The notes under the pieces were generated by a model. That model had not been told where the DNA came from, searched no databases, and saw only the letters and a program-made list of their open reading frames with translations. From contig DASZTV010000073.1 in the NCBI GenBank assembly GCA_035548125.1, positions 62,001 through 126,000 of the forward strand: a DNA stretch of 64,000 nt, read 5' to 3'. The position numbers were made by a program, and so were the translations under genes. The number at the start of each line of letters is the position of its first letter. Within the stretch, counting starts at the first letter, position 1. This document shows positions 32,528 through 41,054 of this stretch, piece by piece. This DNA is from DASZTV01 sp035548125 (GTDB taxonomy: Bacteria > Actinomycetota > Actinomycetes > JAFAQI01).

Positions 32528-33574
32528 ATGAGCGGCGGCCAGACCTGGCCGAACCTGCTGGGCAGGCTGCTGGCCGGGGAGTCCCTATCGAGCGCGGACA
32601 CCGCGTGGGCGATGTCCGAGGTGATGGCCGGCGCGGCCACGTCCGCCCAGATCGCGGCGTTCGCCGTTGCGCTGCGCGCGAAGGGCGAGTCGGCGGATGA
32701 GATCGGCGGCCTGGTCACCGGGATGCTCGAGCACGCCGCGCCGCTGCGGGTCGAGGGACGGGCGGTCGACACGTGCGGCACCGGCGGGGACCGCGCCGCC
32801 ACGGTGAACATCTCGACGCTGTCCGCCCTGGTGGTACGAGGCGCCGGCGCGACTGTCGTCAAGCACGGGAACCGTGCGGCGTCCTCGGCCTGCGGCTCCG
32901 CGGATCTGCTCGAGGAACTCGGCGTGGTGATCGACCTGGCTCCCGACGCGGTAGCCCGGTGTGTCGACGAGGCAGGGATCGCGTTCTGTTTCGCGCGGGT
33001 GTTCCACCCGGCGCTGCGCCACGCCGGGGACGCCCGCGCCGAGATCGGCGTACCGACCTTCTTCAACATCCTCGGTCCGCTCGCCAACCCGGCCCGGCCC
33101 GCGTCGCAGTCGGTCGGGGTGGCGCACGAGCCGCTCGCCGCGGTCATGGCCCGGGTGCTGGCCGATCGGGGGACCGACGCGCTGGTGTTCCGCGGCAGCG
33201 ACGGCCTCGACGAGCTGTCGATCAGCGCGCCGTCGCGGGTGTGGGTGGTCTTGGGAGGCTCGGTCCGTGAGGACACGGTCGATCCGATCGCTCTCGGCAT
33301 CGCGGCCGCCGCCCCCGACGCGCTCCGGGGCGGGGACGCGGCGGTCAACGCCGCGATCAGCCGGCGGTTCCTCGACGGTGAGACCGGGCCGGTACGGGAC
33401 GCGGTGCTGCTCAATGCGGCGGCCGGGTTGGTGGCCTACGACGGGCCGACCAGCGCCCCGGTCGCGGAGCAGCTCAGGGACGCGCTGCCGCGGGCCGCGG
33501 AGGCGCTGGACTCCGGGGCGGCGGGTCAGGCGCTCGAGGCCTGGATTGCGGCAAGCAACGCCGCCGCCAGGTAA
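32528..33574 (+). CDS. trpD: Anthranilate phosphoribosyltransferase
   Basis: A 348-residue enzyme of tryptophan biosynthesis that transfers phosphoribosyl from PRPP to anthranilate. The PRPP-binding motif VDTCGTGGDRAATVNIST, the KHGNRAASSACGSADLLEELG segment and FFNILGPLANPARP are diagnostic. It is a lone trp gene here, as in other actinomycetes. It follows the receiver-like gene closely and is probably co-transcribed with it. Confidence 0.96.
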   Translation: MSGGQTWPNLLGRLLAGESLSSADTAWAMSEVMAGAATSAQIAAFAVALRAKGESADEIGGLVTGMLEHAAPLRVEGRAVDTCGTGGDRAATVNISTLSALVVRGAGATVVKHGNRAASSACGSADLLEELGVVIDLAPDAVARCVDEAGIAFCFARVFHPALRHAGDARAEIGVPTFFNILGPLANPARPASQSVGVAHEPLAAVMARVLADRGTDALVFRGSDGLDELSISAPSRVWVVLGGSVREDTVDPIALGIAAAAPDALRGGDAAVNAAISRRFLDGETGPVRDAVLLNAAAGLVAYDGPTSAPVAEQLRDALPRAAEALDSGAAGQALEAWIAASNAAAR

Positions 33575-33616
33575 CGCTCAGCGCTACCTGCCTCTTTCGC
33601 TGGCGCCAGGCCGTCG

Positions 33617-33892
33617 TCAGTCGCCGATGGCGAAGGCGGCTTCGAGGTCGTGCTTGGAGTACGCCCGGAACGCGACGTGGGTCTCGGTGGCGAGTACGCC
33701 GTCGACCTTGTTGAGCTGGTCCGCCACGACGGCTGCGATCTCCTCGTGCGAGCGGACCCGGACCAGCGCGATCAGGTCGATCTCGCCGGTCACCGAGTAG
33801 ACCTCGCTGACCCCCGGAAGCGCAGCGATCTTCTCGGCGACCTCCGTGATCCGGTCGACGGCTGCGGAGACGAAGACGATGGCAGTGATCAC
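33617..33892 (-). CDS. Lrp/AsnC ligand-binding (RAM) domain protein
   Basis: A 91-residue stand-alone RAM/ACT-like domain. It begins ITAIVFVSAAVDRITEVAEKIAALPGVSEVYSVTGEIDLIALVRV, the pattern of the AsnC ligand-binding domain, with no DNA-binding helix-turn-helix. Such proteins form oligomers and bind amino acids. It could tune a full-length Lrp or an enzyme, but no partner is visible. The GTG at 33892 starts at the first beta strand. It converges on trpD. Confidence 0.85.
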   Translation of the reverse strand: MITAIVFVSAAVDRITEVAEKIAALPGVSEVYSVTGEIDLIALVRVRSHEEIAAVVADQLNKVDGVLATETHVAFRAYSKHDLEAAFAIGD

Positions 33893-33910
33893 ACGTCGGA
33901 CCCTACCGAC

Positions 33911-33956
33911 GTGATTGCCGCCTGACCGCTCTCTAGCGCGGCCAGGCGGCAATCAC
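33911..33956. repeat. Intergenic palindrome, family 3, copy 1, overlapping a stop codon
   Basis: The perfect 14-bp arms are GTGATTGCCGCCTG (33911-33924) and its complement (33943-33956), with a partly paired centre containing CTCTAGCGC. The TGA stop of the downstream minus-strand phosphotransferase (33953-33955) is part of the right arm. The sister copy at 35071 has the same arrangement. Confidence 0.88.
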
Positions 33957-35038
33957 AGGAGGCTTTCGCCGAGGGTCAGTGCGCGGTCGACGACGCGGGC
34001 CTTGTCGGCGTTGATCGCTTCGATCGGACGGCCGTGCCGGGCTTCCAGTGCGGCGAGGCGCTCAGGGTCGCGCAGCGAGTCGACGTACATCGCCAGGATC
34101 GGCGCATAGTGGCACGCGGCAGCCGCGGCGTACCACCGCCGGAGGTCTTCCGCGTCGCAGTCGAAGCCCGACGTTCTGAGGCCGGCGAGGTACGCCGCGA
34201 GGACGTGCGACTCGAGGGCGTCCAGGTCGCCGTCCGGGAGCACCTGCATCCAGACCGGGTCGAGTGTGAGCTGATCGAGGTCGTGGCCGACGGCGCCGAT
34301 GCCGACTTGCGACCAGTCGACCGCGACCGTCGTGCCGTCATCGGCGGCGATCAGGTTGGTCGGCCAGAAGTCGCAGTGCACGACGCACGACGGCGCGCTC
34401 TCGACGATCGCGAGCAGCGTCTCACGTGCCGCCCACATGTCCGCGAATCGCTCGCGAAGCGTTGCAAACACAGCGTTTTCGCCGGTCCACGCCGCGTCGT
34501 CGTCGAGCAGCGGCACGTGGCGGGAGAGCGCATCGACCCAGCCGCGAAGCCAGTCCCGTGACAGCCAGTCGTACGACGGAAGCGGGTCGCCACCCGCGGC
34601 GTAGCTGCCTTGCGTGGTGCCGAGGTCGAACGCCGCACTGTCGTAGTCACCGGTCGGCCAGGTGGCGCCGCCGCGGCCCTCGACGTCCTCCATCCAGATC
34701 CACGCCTCGTCCGGCGAGGGCTCCGTGGTGAGCCGGGTCCGCGGGGCGCGAAGCTGGCCGGGCAGCCGCTCGAGCAGCCGCGAGTCGTACGCCAGCCACT
34801 CGCGTTTCCAGTAGTTGCGGTGGTCGGGTTCGGCACCCGACACCCACAGCGCTCCTGGATCCTCGTCGTGGCCGTGACGCACGATCTTCAGGACCAGCGA
34901 CGACCCGTCCTCGGCGTGCACCCGGTAGACGCCGCCGGTCACCGAGTGGAACCGCAGATCCGGGTCGATCGCCGCAACGGTGACCTCGCCGGGGTCGTCA
35001 CCGAAGGCGTCTCGAAGCTGCGCCGGGTCAAGCTGCAC
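33953..35038 (-). CDS. Aminoglycoside-phosphotransferase-family (APH-like) kinase
   Basis: A 361-residue protein with the APH/choline-kinase fold. The catalytic loop is CVVHCDFWPTNLI (HxDxxxxN) and the metal-binding motif is VAVDWSQVGIG, with the usual aspartate. LVLKIVRHG at the N-terminus provides the ATP-binding lysine. The target could be a small molecule or a protein; there is no evidence for antibiotic resistance. It is a single gene bounded by two family-3 palindromes, one supplying its stop codon and one lying just upstream of its start. Confidence 0.8.
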   Translation of the reverse strand: MQLDPAQLRDAFGDDPGEVTVAAIDPDLRFHSVTGGVYRVHAEDGSSLVLKIVRHGHDEDPGALWVSGAEPDHRNYWKREWLAYDSRLLERLPGQLRAPRTRLTTEPSPDEAWIWMEDVEGRGGATWPTGDYDSAAFDLGTTQGSYAAGGDPLPSYDWLSRDWLRGWVDALSRHVPLLDDDAAWTGENAVFATLRERFADMWAARETLLAIVESAPSCVVHCDFWPTNLIAADDGTTVAVDWSQVGIGAVGHDLDQLTLDPVWMQVLPDGDLDALESHVLAAYLAGLRTSGFDCDAEDLRRWYAAAAACHYAPILAMYVDSLRDPERLAALEARHGRPIEAINADKARVVDRALTLGESLL

Positions 35039-35070
35039 CGCCGAACGCTAGACCGCCGTCCGCGCGCCCG

Positions 35071-35115
35071 CGATTGCCGGCTCGCCGCGCTCTAGCACCG
35101 TCAGGCGGCAATCAG
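35071..35115. repeat. Intergenic palindrome, family 3, copy 2, overlapping a stop codon
   Basis: GATTGCCGGCTCG pairs imperfectly with TCAGGCGGCAATC around a centre with CTCTAGCAC. It aligns over about 45 bp with the copy at 33911. The TGA stop of the exonuclease/GIY-YIG gene (35112-35114) is inside the right arm. Confidence 0.82.
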
Positions 35116-36971
35116 AGCGAGATGACCCGTGCGGGTCGATGCACCGGCCGCAGGCCGCGTCGGTCGTCGAACGGTCGCGCGGCCTCGCGCCCTACCTCGG
35201 CGGCGTCCAGCCAATGACGCAGCCGGCCGGCGCCGTCGACCGGCGAGGCCCATTCGCCCTCGAGGGCGACGAGCCGCGTGCCCGGCCCGTCGAGCCAGCT
35301 CAGGATCTGCCCGATCTCCTCCGCCGTCCCCACGCCGAGCGGGCCGGCGCCGGGCGTCACGGTCTCGGCCGTGGCGACCAGCGCCTGCAGGTACGGCGCG
35401 GGCGCGGCGCCGTGCGGGACGACTGCCGCGCCGGCGAGCCGGCCGTAGCGAACCACGGCGAGGTCCCAGCCGCCGGCGAAGCCGGGCCGCGCAGCGACGA
35501 TCTGCGGGCAGCCGGCGAGCGCGGCCAGCCGCTGCAACCGGTCGAGCGCGCGAAGGAAGGCGCCCGCGCGGTCGCGATGAGCAGCAGCCTCCTCGTAGCG
35601 TTGCTGGGCCGACAGCGACGCCATCCGCCGTTGCGCCGCGGCGAGCAACGGCTGCGGATCGCGGGTCAGCAGAGCGCGGGCGGCCTCCGCGACCTCGGCA
35701 TAGGCCTCGCGGGTCTGCCCGCCATCGCACGGCGCCCCGCAGCGACCCATCCCCGCCAGCACACACGCCGGGGTCGGCCGTGACGGCGTGATCCGCTGGG
35801 TGCACTGCCGCAGCGGGACGGTCTCGTGCAGCGCGGCCATGGCGGCCTGCGCGGCGCGCGCGGACCCGAACGGCCCGAGGTAGGTCGCGCCGTCGTCAGC
35901 GACCCGTTTCACCAATGCCAGCCTCGGAAACGGCTCGACGGTGAGCTTCAGCCACGACCCGCGCTCGGGGAAGCGCGAGCGGCGGTTGTAGCGCGGCTTG
36001 TGCTCCGCGATCAGCCGCAGCTCGCGTACCTCGGCCTCCAGCGGGTGAGCGCACGCCACCGCCTCGACGGACTCCGCGATGCCGACCATCTCCGCCATCC
36101 GGGTGCGCGGCTCGGAGGCGACGAAGTACTGCCGCACCCGGGCGCGCAGGTGTCGACTGCGCCCGATGTAGAGCGGACGGCCGCGCGAGTCCCGGAAGAT
36201 GTAGACACCCGGCCCGTCGGGCAGCCCGTCGGCGAGGTAGCGCTTGCGGCGCTGCGCCGCGGTGGCCAGCCCGGTGAAGGACACCAGCTCTTCGTACGTT
36301 CGGACGCCGAGGTTGCCGACCCGCTCGAGCAGACCGTGTAGTACCTCCGTGGTCGCGCGGGCGTCGGCGAGCGCGCGATGGCACGGCGTGGTCTCGGTTG
36401 CGAACACGCGGGACAGGGTCGAGAGCTTGCAGTCCGGCGCCTCGTCGCGGGTCAGCACCCGCCGAGCCAGCCGCGCGGTGTCGACGGCGGCGAACCCGGG
36501 CCAGCGCACGCCGAGGGAGTCCGCGCCGGCGCGCAGGAACCCGACGTCGAACGGCGCGTTGTGGGCGACCAGGACGCTGCCGCGCGCCCAGTCGAGGAAC
36601 GTCGGCAGCACCGCGCCCAGCCGCGGCGCCCCGGCCACCATGGTGTCGGTGATCCCGGTGAGCACCGCGATGAACGGCGGTACGGCGATCTCCGGGTTGA
36701 CCAGCGTCTGGAACTCTCCGAGCAGCTCTCCGCCGCGCACCTTGACTGCGCCGATCTCGGTGATCGCGGAGGTCGCGGGGGACCCGCCCGTGGTCTCCAG
36801 GTCGACGACGACGAACGTGACCTCCGACAGCGGCGTGCCGAGCTCGTCGAAGCTGGTCTGCACTGCCGTTCCAGACGCCAGAGCCTTGTCCGACGGCAGG
36901 GCCTGCTGCGCCTCGCTCACATCGGGAACGGTAGGAGGGGCCTGCGACAACGCCGGGGAGCCGCGCCGCAT
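35112..36971 (-). CDS. DEDD exonuclease / GIY-YIG (UvrC N-terminal-like) fusion protein
   Basis: A 619-residue fusion. Residues about 50-215 form a DnaQ/epsilon-type DEDDh exonuclease: VVVDLETTGG (D, E), AHNAPFDVGFL (D) and CHRALADARATTEVL (H, D). Residues about 240-330 form a GIY-YIG nuclease: GPGVYIFRDSRGRPLYIGRS. The rest resembles UvrC after its nuclease domain, with a CxxC-like GRCGAPCDG region. The homologue in M. tuberculosis is Rv2191, from memory. It probably takes part in DNA repair or processing. ATG 36971 is used; GTG 36920 is an alternative start. The stop codon lies in a family-3 palindrome. Confidence 0.88.
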   Translation of the reverse strand: MRRGSPALSQAPPTVPDVSEAQQALPSDKALASGTAVQTSFDELGTPLSEVTFVVVDLETTGGSPATSAITEIGAVKVRGGELLGEFQTLVNPEIAVPPFIAVLTGITDTMVAGAPRLGAVLPTFLDWARGSVLVAHNAPFDVGFLRAGADSLGVRWPGFAAVDTARLARRVLTRDEAPDCKLSTLSRVFATETTPCHRALADARATTEVLHGLLERVGNLGVRTYEELVSFTGLATAAQRRKRYLADGLPDGPGVYIFRDSRGRPLYIGRSRHLRARVRQYFVASEPRTRMAEMVGIAESVEAVACAHPLEAEVRELRLIAEHKPRYNRRSRFPERGSWLKLTVEPFPRLALVKRVADDGATYLGPFGSARAAQAAMAALHETVPLRQCTQRITPSRPTPACVLAGMGRCGAPCDGGQTREAYAEVAEAARALLTRDPQPLLAAAQRRMASLSAQQRYEEAAAHRDRAGAFLRALDRLQRLAALAGCPQIVAARPGFAGGWDLAVVRYGRLAGAAVVPHGAAPAPYLQALVATAETVTPGAGPLGVGTAEEIGQILSWLDGPGTRLVALEGEWASPVDGAGRLRHWLDAAEVGREAARPFDDRRGLRPVHRPARVISL

Positions 36972-37044
36972 TGGGCGGTTGGTCCGTCTTTGAGTGATTT
37001 ATGGCGATCCGGAAAGTGTCCGAGGGCCTGGTTACGGTCGCCGC

Positions 37045-37227
37045 ATGATCATCGACTGTGACAGCTGCGAGATGCGCAACGTGGCCTGTGACGACTGTGT
37101 GGTGTCGTTCCTCCTCGCGGCGCCGCCGAAGGGCGAGCTGGCCGACGACGAGCGCGGCGCGTTGCAGGTGCTCGCCGATGGCGGGCTGGTCCCGCCGCTG
37201 CGGATGAGGCAGGCCTTCGGCGGCTGA
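37045..37227 (+). CDS. Small CxxC protein (possible metal-binding)
   Basis: A 60-residue protein starting MIIDCDSCEMRNVACDDCVVSFLL, with two CxxC pairs (C5/C8 and C15/C18) that could bind zinc or a cluster. The remainder is helical and hydrophilic, ending LRMRQAFGG. I recall similar short proteins in mycobacteria and streptomycetes next to the NlpC/P60 gene; function unknown. The ATG at 37045 is favoured because the cysteine motif begins immediately. Confidence 0.72.
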   Translation: MIIDCDSCEMRNVACDDCVVSFLLAAPPKGELADDERGALQVLADGGLVPPLRMRQAFGG

Positions 37228-37449
37228 GAGAAGTTGTGGGCCGGCGTTGAGTGCGGGACACAACAAATCTGAGTGAAATGTCCGGATTGCCGGGATGTTC
37301 TGTTACTGGTGTGACGAATGTGACGGGACCGCCGCAATGATCACAAGCAATCCGCGATTTCACCCCTCCCGGTGCTGGCTACGCCGAGATGCATTCGTTA
37401 CTCTGGCCGCGGCCGTGTGAGAACCGTCGTCAGCCGACGGCGGCGCATG

Positions 37450-37600
37450 GTCACCGCCGAATCAACGACCGGCAACGGTCACCGAACCGGGGACCCAGTC
37501 CTCATTGGGGTGAATCGGCGCGCACCACGGCGACGTGGCGGCGCGTCGTAGGGCGAACTTCCCTCCCGAACCCGTCAGCTCACCCGGTAGGCGGTCAGAG
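37450..37600 (+). promoter_or_regulatory. c-di-AMP riboswitch (ydaO-yuaA type)
   Basis: The conserved elements occur in order on the plus strand: GCCGAATCAACGACCGGC, ACCGAACCGGGGACCCA, TTGGGGTGAATCGGCGCG, GGGCGAACTTCCCTCCCGAAC, then GTCAGCTCACCCGGTAGGCG. This is the ydaO/yuaA consensus, which binds c-di-AMP and usually turns off cell-wall hydrolase or potassium genes. It ends about 25 nt before the GTG of the NlpC/P60 gene. The rest of the 37228-37622 gap shows no gene. Confidence 0.88.
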
Positions 37601-37622
37601 GAAGAACGGAGAGCCGCCGGGC

Positions 37623-38639
37623 GTGGCGACTACCTCACGACTCCGCTTACCCACTTTTGGCGTCACTATCGCGGTCCTGGCTGCGATCTTCATCCCGACC
37701 GGGATCGGCAACGCGGCGCCGTCCTCGCACCTGACGCTCACCCAGGTCAAGGCGCAGATGGCCGTGCTGAACGCGCGGGCCGAGCGCATCACCGAAGCCT
37801 TCAACTCCGCGAACACCAGGCTCGCCGAGCTGCAGCGCAAGGCGAAGCTCACCGAGAAGGAGCTCGCGCGCGACAAGGCCCTGTTCTCCTCGAGTCAGGA
37901 CAAGCTCGCCGCCCAGGCGGCCGCGGCGTACCGCAGCGGTGGCCTGGACGCCACGATGTCGCTGGTCACGTCGGGCAGTCCGCAGACGTTCCTCGACCAG
38001 ACCTCGACGTTGGCGGAGGTCTCGCACTTCCAGGCCCGCCAGATCGCCTCCGCCGCTGCGGCGCAGCGGACGATGGCGGCGGACCAGGTCCTGCACGACG
38101 CCCAGGTCAAGCAGCAGCGCGACACCCTGGCGTCGATCACCGCGAAGCGGTCCGCGATCAACCGGCTGGTCGCCGAGCAGCACGCCCTGCTGAGCCGGCT
38201 GACCGCCGCCGCGCAGGCGCAGTACAGCGCCGAGCAGAACTCCGTCGCCGCCCACCAGCTCGCGCTGCGGGGCAGCTACACGGGCCCGGCGAGCGGGCAG
38301 GCGTCGGCGGCGGTGCGCTACGCGTACGCCCAGCTCGGCAAGCCGTACTACTACGGCGGCGCCGGCCCGAACTCCTTCGACTGCTCCGGGCTCACGATGC
38401 GGGCCTGGGGTGCCGCCGGCGTGGCGCTCCCGCACAACGCGGCAGCCCAGCAGTCGGAGATCCCGGGGGTGTCGCTGTCGGCCATGCAGCCGGGCGACCT
38501 GGTGTTCTTCGGCAGCCCCGCCTACCACGTCGGCATCTACATCGGTGGTGGACGGATGATCGCGGCGCCGCACACCGGGACCGTGGTGCAGATCCAGTCG
38601 CTGTCGTCGTATTCCCCCACCTCCGCCGGCCGTCCCTAG
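37623..38639 (+). CDS. NlpC/P60 family peptidoglycan hydrolase
   Basis: A 338-residue exported cell-wall hydrolase. After a signal peptide (FGVTIAVLAAIFIPTGIGNA), residues about 30-200 are a long coiled coil (LTLTQVKAQMAVLNARAERI and following). The C-terminal NlpC/P60 domain has the catalytic cysteine in SFDCSGLTMRAW and histidines in YHVGIYIGGG and AAPHTG. It should cut D-Glu/DAP peptide bonds, like RipA-type enzymes. The GTG at 37623 has GGAGAG upstream; the longer frame is the translated riboswitch. Control by c-di-AMP links cell-wall cutting to turgor or potassium status. Confidence 0.92.
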   Translation: MATTSRLRLPTFGVTIAVLAAIFIPTGIGNAAPSSHLTLTQVKAQMAVLNARAERITEAFNSANTRLAELQRKAKLTEKELARDKALFSSSQDKLAAQAAAAYRSGGLDATMSLVTSGSPQTFLDQTSTLAEVSHFQARQIASAAAAQRTMAADQVLHDAQVKQQRDTLASITAKRSAINRLVAEQHALLSRLTAAAQAQYSAEQNSVAAHQLALRGSYTGPASGQASAAVRYAYAQLGKPYYYGGAGPNSFDCSGLTMRAWGAAGVALPHNAAAQQSEIPGVSLSAMQPGDLVFFGSPAYHVGIYIGGGRMIAAPHTGTVVQIQSLSSYSPTSAGRP

Positions 38640-38738
38640 CGGCGCGGCCAGCTGCACGGCTACCTCGCTCGGGGCGGCCTCGCTCTCCGCACAGCTGATC
38701 CATACCGAATGTTGCCCAGTATCGTCCGAGATGTCCGA

Positions 38739-38769
38739 CTTGCCCGTCACGTCACTTGTGACGGGCGAG
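38739..38769. terminator. Hairpin between the NlpC/P60 gene and sepH
   Basis: CTTGCCCGTCAC (38739-38750) pairs with GTGACGGGCGAG (38758-38769), 12 bp with one T-G pair and a 7-nt loop. It is 100 bp after the hydrolase stop and 60 bp before sepH. No T-tract follows, so it may be a terminator or a protein-binding site. Confidence 0.45.
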
Positions 38770-38829
38770 GCTGACGCGGCAAACTGATGCGGTTGGGGCA
38801 ACCGGGTCCCCGAATCAGGAGGGTCTGGC

Positions 38830-39723
38830 GTGCGTCAGCTGGAAGTGGTTGCGGTCAGTGATGACGGCAACCATCTGCTGCTGGCCGCCTCCGAGGAAGC
38901 GGCCCGGGCGACCCACCAGATCCGCATCGACAACCGCTTGGTCGCCGCGATCAACGGCGAGCTCGACGACGACTCGGAGCACCGCGAGAGCGAGCTGAGT
39001 CCGAAGGAGATCCAGGCGCGGTTGCGCGCCGGAGAGACCGTCGAGCAGGTCGCCAAGGCCGCCCGGATCCCGGTCTCGAGGATCATGATCTACGCGACGC
39101 CGGTGATCTCCGAGCGTGACCGGATCGTCGACCAGGCGCGTGCCGCGAAGCTGACCCGGCCGCGGGGTCCCGAGACCACGGTCCCGCTCGGCCAGCTGGT
39201 CACCGAACGGCTCGCCGACGTGGCCGGCCTTCGGCCGGAGACGGTCGAGTGGAGCGCGAAACGGCGTGAGGACGGCGCCTGGGTCATCAGTCTGGGCTAC
39301 AGCGCCCGCGGGGGCTCCCGGACCGCGCTGTGGCTGTGGCGGCCCAACGGCCGCGTGCTGACCTCGCTCAACGCCCTCGGCACCCGCCTCGGTGCAGCGG
39401 AGGCGCCGCCCGCCGCGCGCAAGTCCAAGCCGAAGCCTCGCCCGGCACCGGCTCCGGCGCGCCGTACCCCGGCGAAGCGTGCCACGACTCCGACCAAGCG
39501 TGCCGCTGCCCCTGCGAAGTCGACAAGTCGCTCGCCGCGCAAGGCCTCGGCCACGCAGCCGAAACCGGTGCGCCGCGGGCCGCGTCCGGCTCCGCGTCAG
39601 GCGCCGACGATGGAGACCAAGCGGACCGAGAACGGCCGGGTGATCATGCCCAGCTGGGATGACGTGCTGCTCGGCGTCGGGGGCGCACCCACCGCCGCCA
39701 GTCGGGGGCGCCGCCGGTCGTGA
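38830..39723 (+). CDS. sepH: Septation protein SepH (DUF3071)
   Basis: A 297-residue actinobacterial cell-division protein. The conserved N-terminal domain starts RQLEVVAVSDDGNHLLLA and includes the helix-turn-helix-like LSPKEIQARLRAGETVEQVAKAARIPVSRIMIYATPV. The C-terminal half is a low-complexity Lys/Pro/Ala/Arg-rich region (KSKPKPRPAPAPARR). SepH stimulates FtsZ assembly in Streptomyces and mycobacteria. The GTG at 38830 has AGGAGG 8 nt upstream. The stop overlaps the next gene by 4 bp. Confidence 0.93.
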   Translation: MRQLEVVAVSDDGNHLLLAASEEAARATHQIRIDNRLVAAINGELDDDSEHRESELSPKEIQARLRAGETVEQVAKAARIPVSRIMIYATPVISERDRIVDQARAAKLTRPRGPETTVPLGQLVTERLADVAGLRPETVEWSAKRREDGAWVISLGYSARGGSRTALWLWRPNGRVLTSLNALGTRLGAAEAPPAARKSKPKPRPAPAPARRTPAKRATTPTKRAAAPAKSTSRSPRKASATQPKPVRRGPRPAPRQAPTMETKRTENGRVIMPSWDDVLLGVGGAPTAASRGRRRS

Positions 39724-41054
39724 CCGACCGGCAGTCCGCCGTGCCTCGCGCGCGGCTGGTGATCGTCGCGCTCGGGCTGCTGCTCGTCGCTGTCGTGGCG
39801 GCCGCGGTCGTTGTGGTGCTGGGCAACGGGGGCTCCGCTCCGGCGCCGAGCGAGCCGGCAACCGGCCCGACGGCGCCGGCCGCAGTCGCCCGGCTGCACG
39901 AGATCCAGCACCTGCTCGTCCAGCGGTCCAAGGCCGTGCTGCACCACGACAAGGGGGCGTTCCTCGCGACGGTCGATCCCCAGTCGCCGACGTTTCGGCG
40001 GCGGCAGTCGCGAATGTTCCGCAATCTTGCCGCGGTGCACTTCGCGAGCTGGTCCTACGGCATGACGGCGGACCCGAGACGCGATCCGCCCGACGCGGAA
40101 CGGTACGCCGACCCGGTGTGGGCACCGTCGTTCTTCGCGCTGCGCTACCGGCTCGCGCGTTTCGACTCGCGGCCGACGAACCTGCAGCAGTACCCGACGT
40201 TCGTGAAGCGCGACGGGCACTGGTACCTCGGGTCGTTGACGGACTACGCGCCGCGCGGCCTGGTCTCGGCCACCGACCTGTGGGACTACGGCAAGGTCAC
40301 GGTGCTGCGCCGCTCCGACGTGCTCGTCCTCGGCTTCGCCGACGATCGCGAGACGATGCGCTCTGTGGCAAGCGACGTGCACGACGCGATTCCGCAGGTG
40401 ACGAAGGTGTGGGGAACGCGGTGGGCGCAGCGGGCGGTCGTCATCGTCCCTCGCACGATGCGGCAGATGGCACTGATCGACGCCGATCGCGAGAACCTCA
40501 GTGAGATCGCCGCGCTGACCTCCGCGGAGGTCAGCACCCGGCCCGGCCATCCCACGCCGGTAGGTGACCGGATCACGATCAACCCGAGCAACTGGCCGCG
40601 GTTGAGCCCGCTCGGCCAGTCGATCGTGCTCCGCCACGAGCTGACGCACGTGGCGACCCAGTCGGTTACCGGAGCGCAGACGCCGAGCTGGCTGTCGGAA
40701 GGCTTCGCGGACTACGTCGGGTTCAAGTTCTCCGGCATCTCTACCTCGCTCGCCGGGCATGAGCTGCAGACCGAGATCGAGGCGGGGCACGTACCGTCGC
40801 GGCTGCCGCGCGAACGTGGCTTCCGAGGGTCCTCGACCCGCCTCGCGGTCACGTACGAAGCTGCGTGGTTTGCGTGCCGCACGATCGTTGAGCGGTACGG
40901 CGAGCGAAAGCTCGTGCGCTTCTACCGTGCCGTCGGCACCTCGTCGGCACCCACGGCGCAGGCGGTGCGGTCCGCGCTGATGTCGGTGCTCGACCTTCCC
41001 CTCGGTCGGTTCGTGACGCTGTGGCGGCACGCGATGGTCACCGAGCTGGCATGA
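39720..41054 (+). CDS. Membrane-anchored metallopeptidase (HExxH, MA clan)
   Basis: A 444-residue protein with one N-terminal membrane helix (ARLVIVALGLLLVAVVAAAVVVV) and an extracytoplasmic body. It has the zinc-protease motif LRHELTHVATQ and, downstream, PSWLSEGFADYVG, the gluzincin third ligand, as in M1-like or peptidase_MA proteins. The N-terminal half (about 70-170) resembles an NTF2-like domain by pattern only. It is translationally coupled to sepH and pimB by 4-bp overlaps, so the three form an operon. The substrate is unknown. Confidence 0.78.
   Translation: MTDRQSAVPRARLVIVALGLLLVAVVAAAVVVVLGNGGSAPAPSEPATGPTAPAAVARLHEIQHLLVQRSKAVLHHDKGAFLATVDPQSPTFRRRQSRMFRNLAAVHFASWSYGMTADPRRDPPDAERYADPVWAPSFFALRYRLARFDSRPTNLQQYPTFVKRDGHWYLGSLTDYAPRGLVSATDLWDYGKVTVLRRSDVLVLGFADDRETMRSVASDVHDAIPQVTKVWGTRWAQRAVVIVPRTMRQMALIDADRENLSEIAALTSAEVSTRPGHPTPVGDRITINPSNWPRLSPLGQSIVLRHELTHVATQSVTGAQTPSWLSEGFADYVGFKFSGISTSLAGHELQTEIEAGHVPSRLPRERGFRGSSTRLAVTYEAAWFACRTIVERYGERKLVRFYRAVGTSSAPTAQAVRSALMSVLDLPLGRFVTLWRHAMVTELA

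Noticed and set aside
33953..35038. Aminoglycoside resistance gene
   Set aside because: Only the APH fold motifs are present. The surrounding core genes and the lack of a resistance-type N-terminal pattern give no support for drug phosphorylation.
37389..37622. Extended N-terminus of the NlpC/P60 protein
   Set aside because: The region is the c-di-AMP riboswitch and the encoded residues look random before the signal peptide at 37623.
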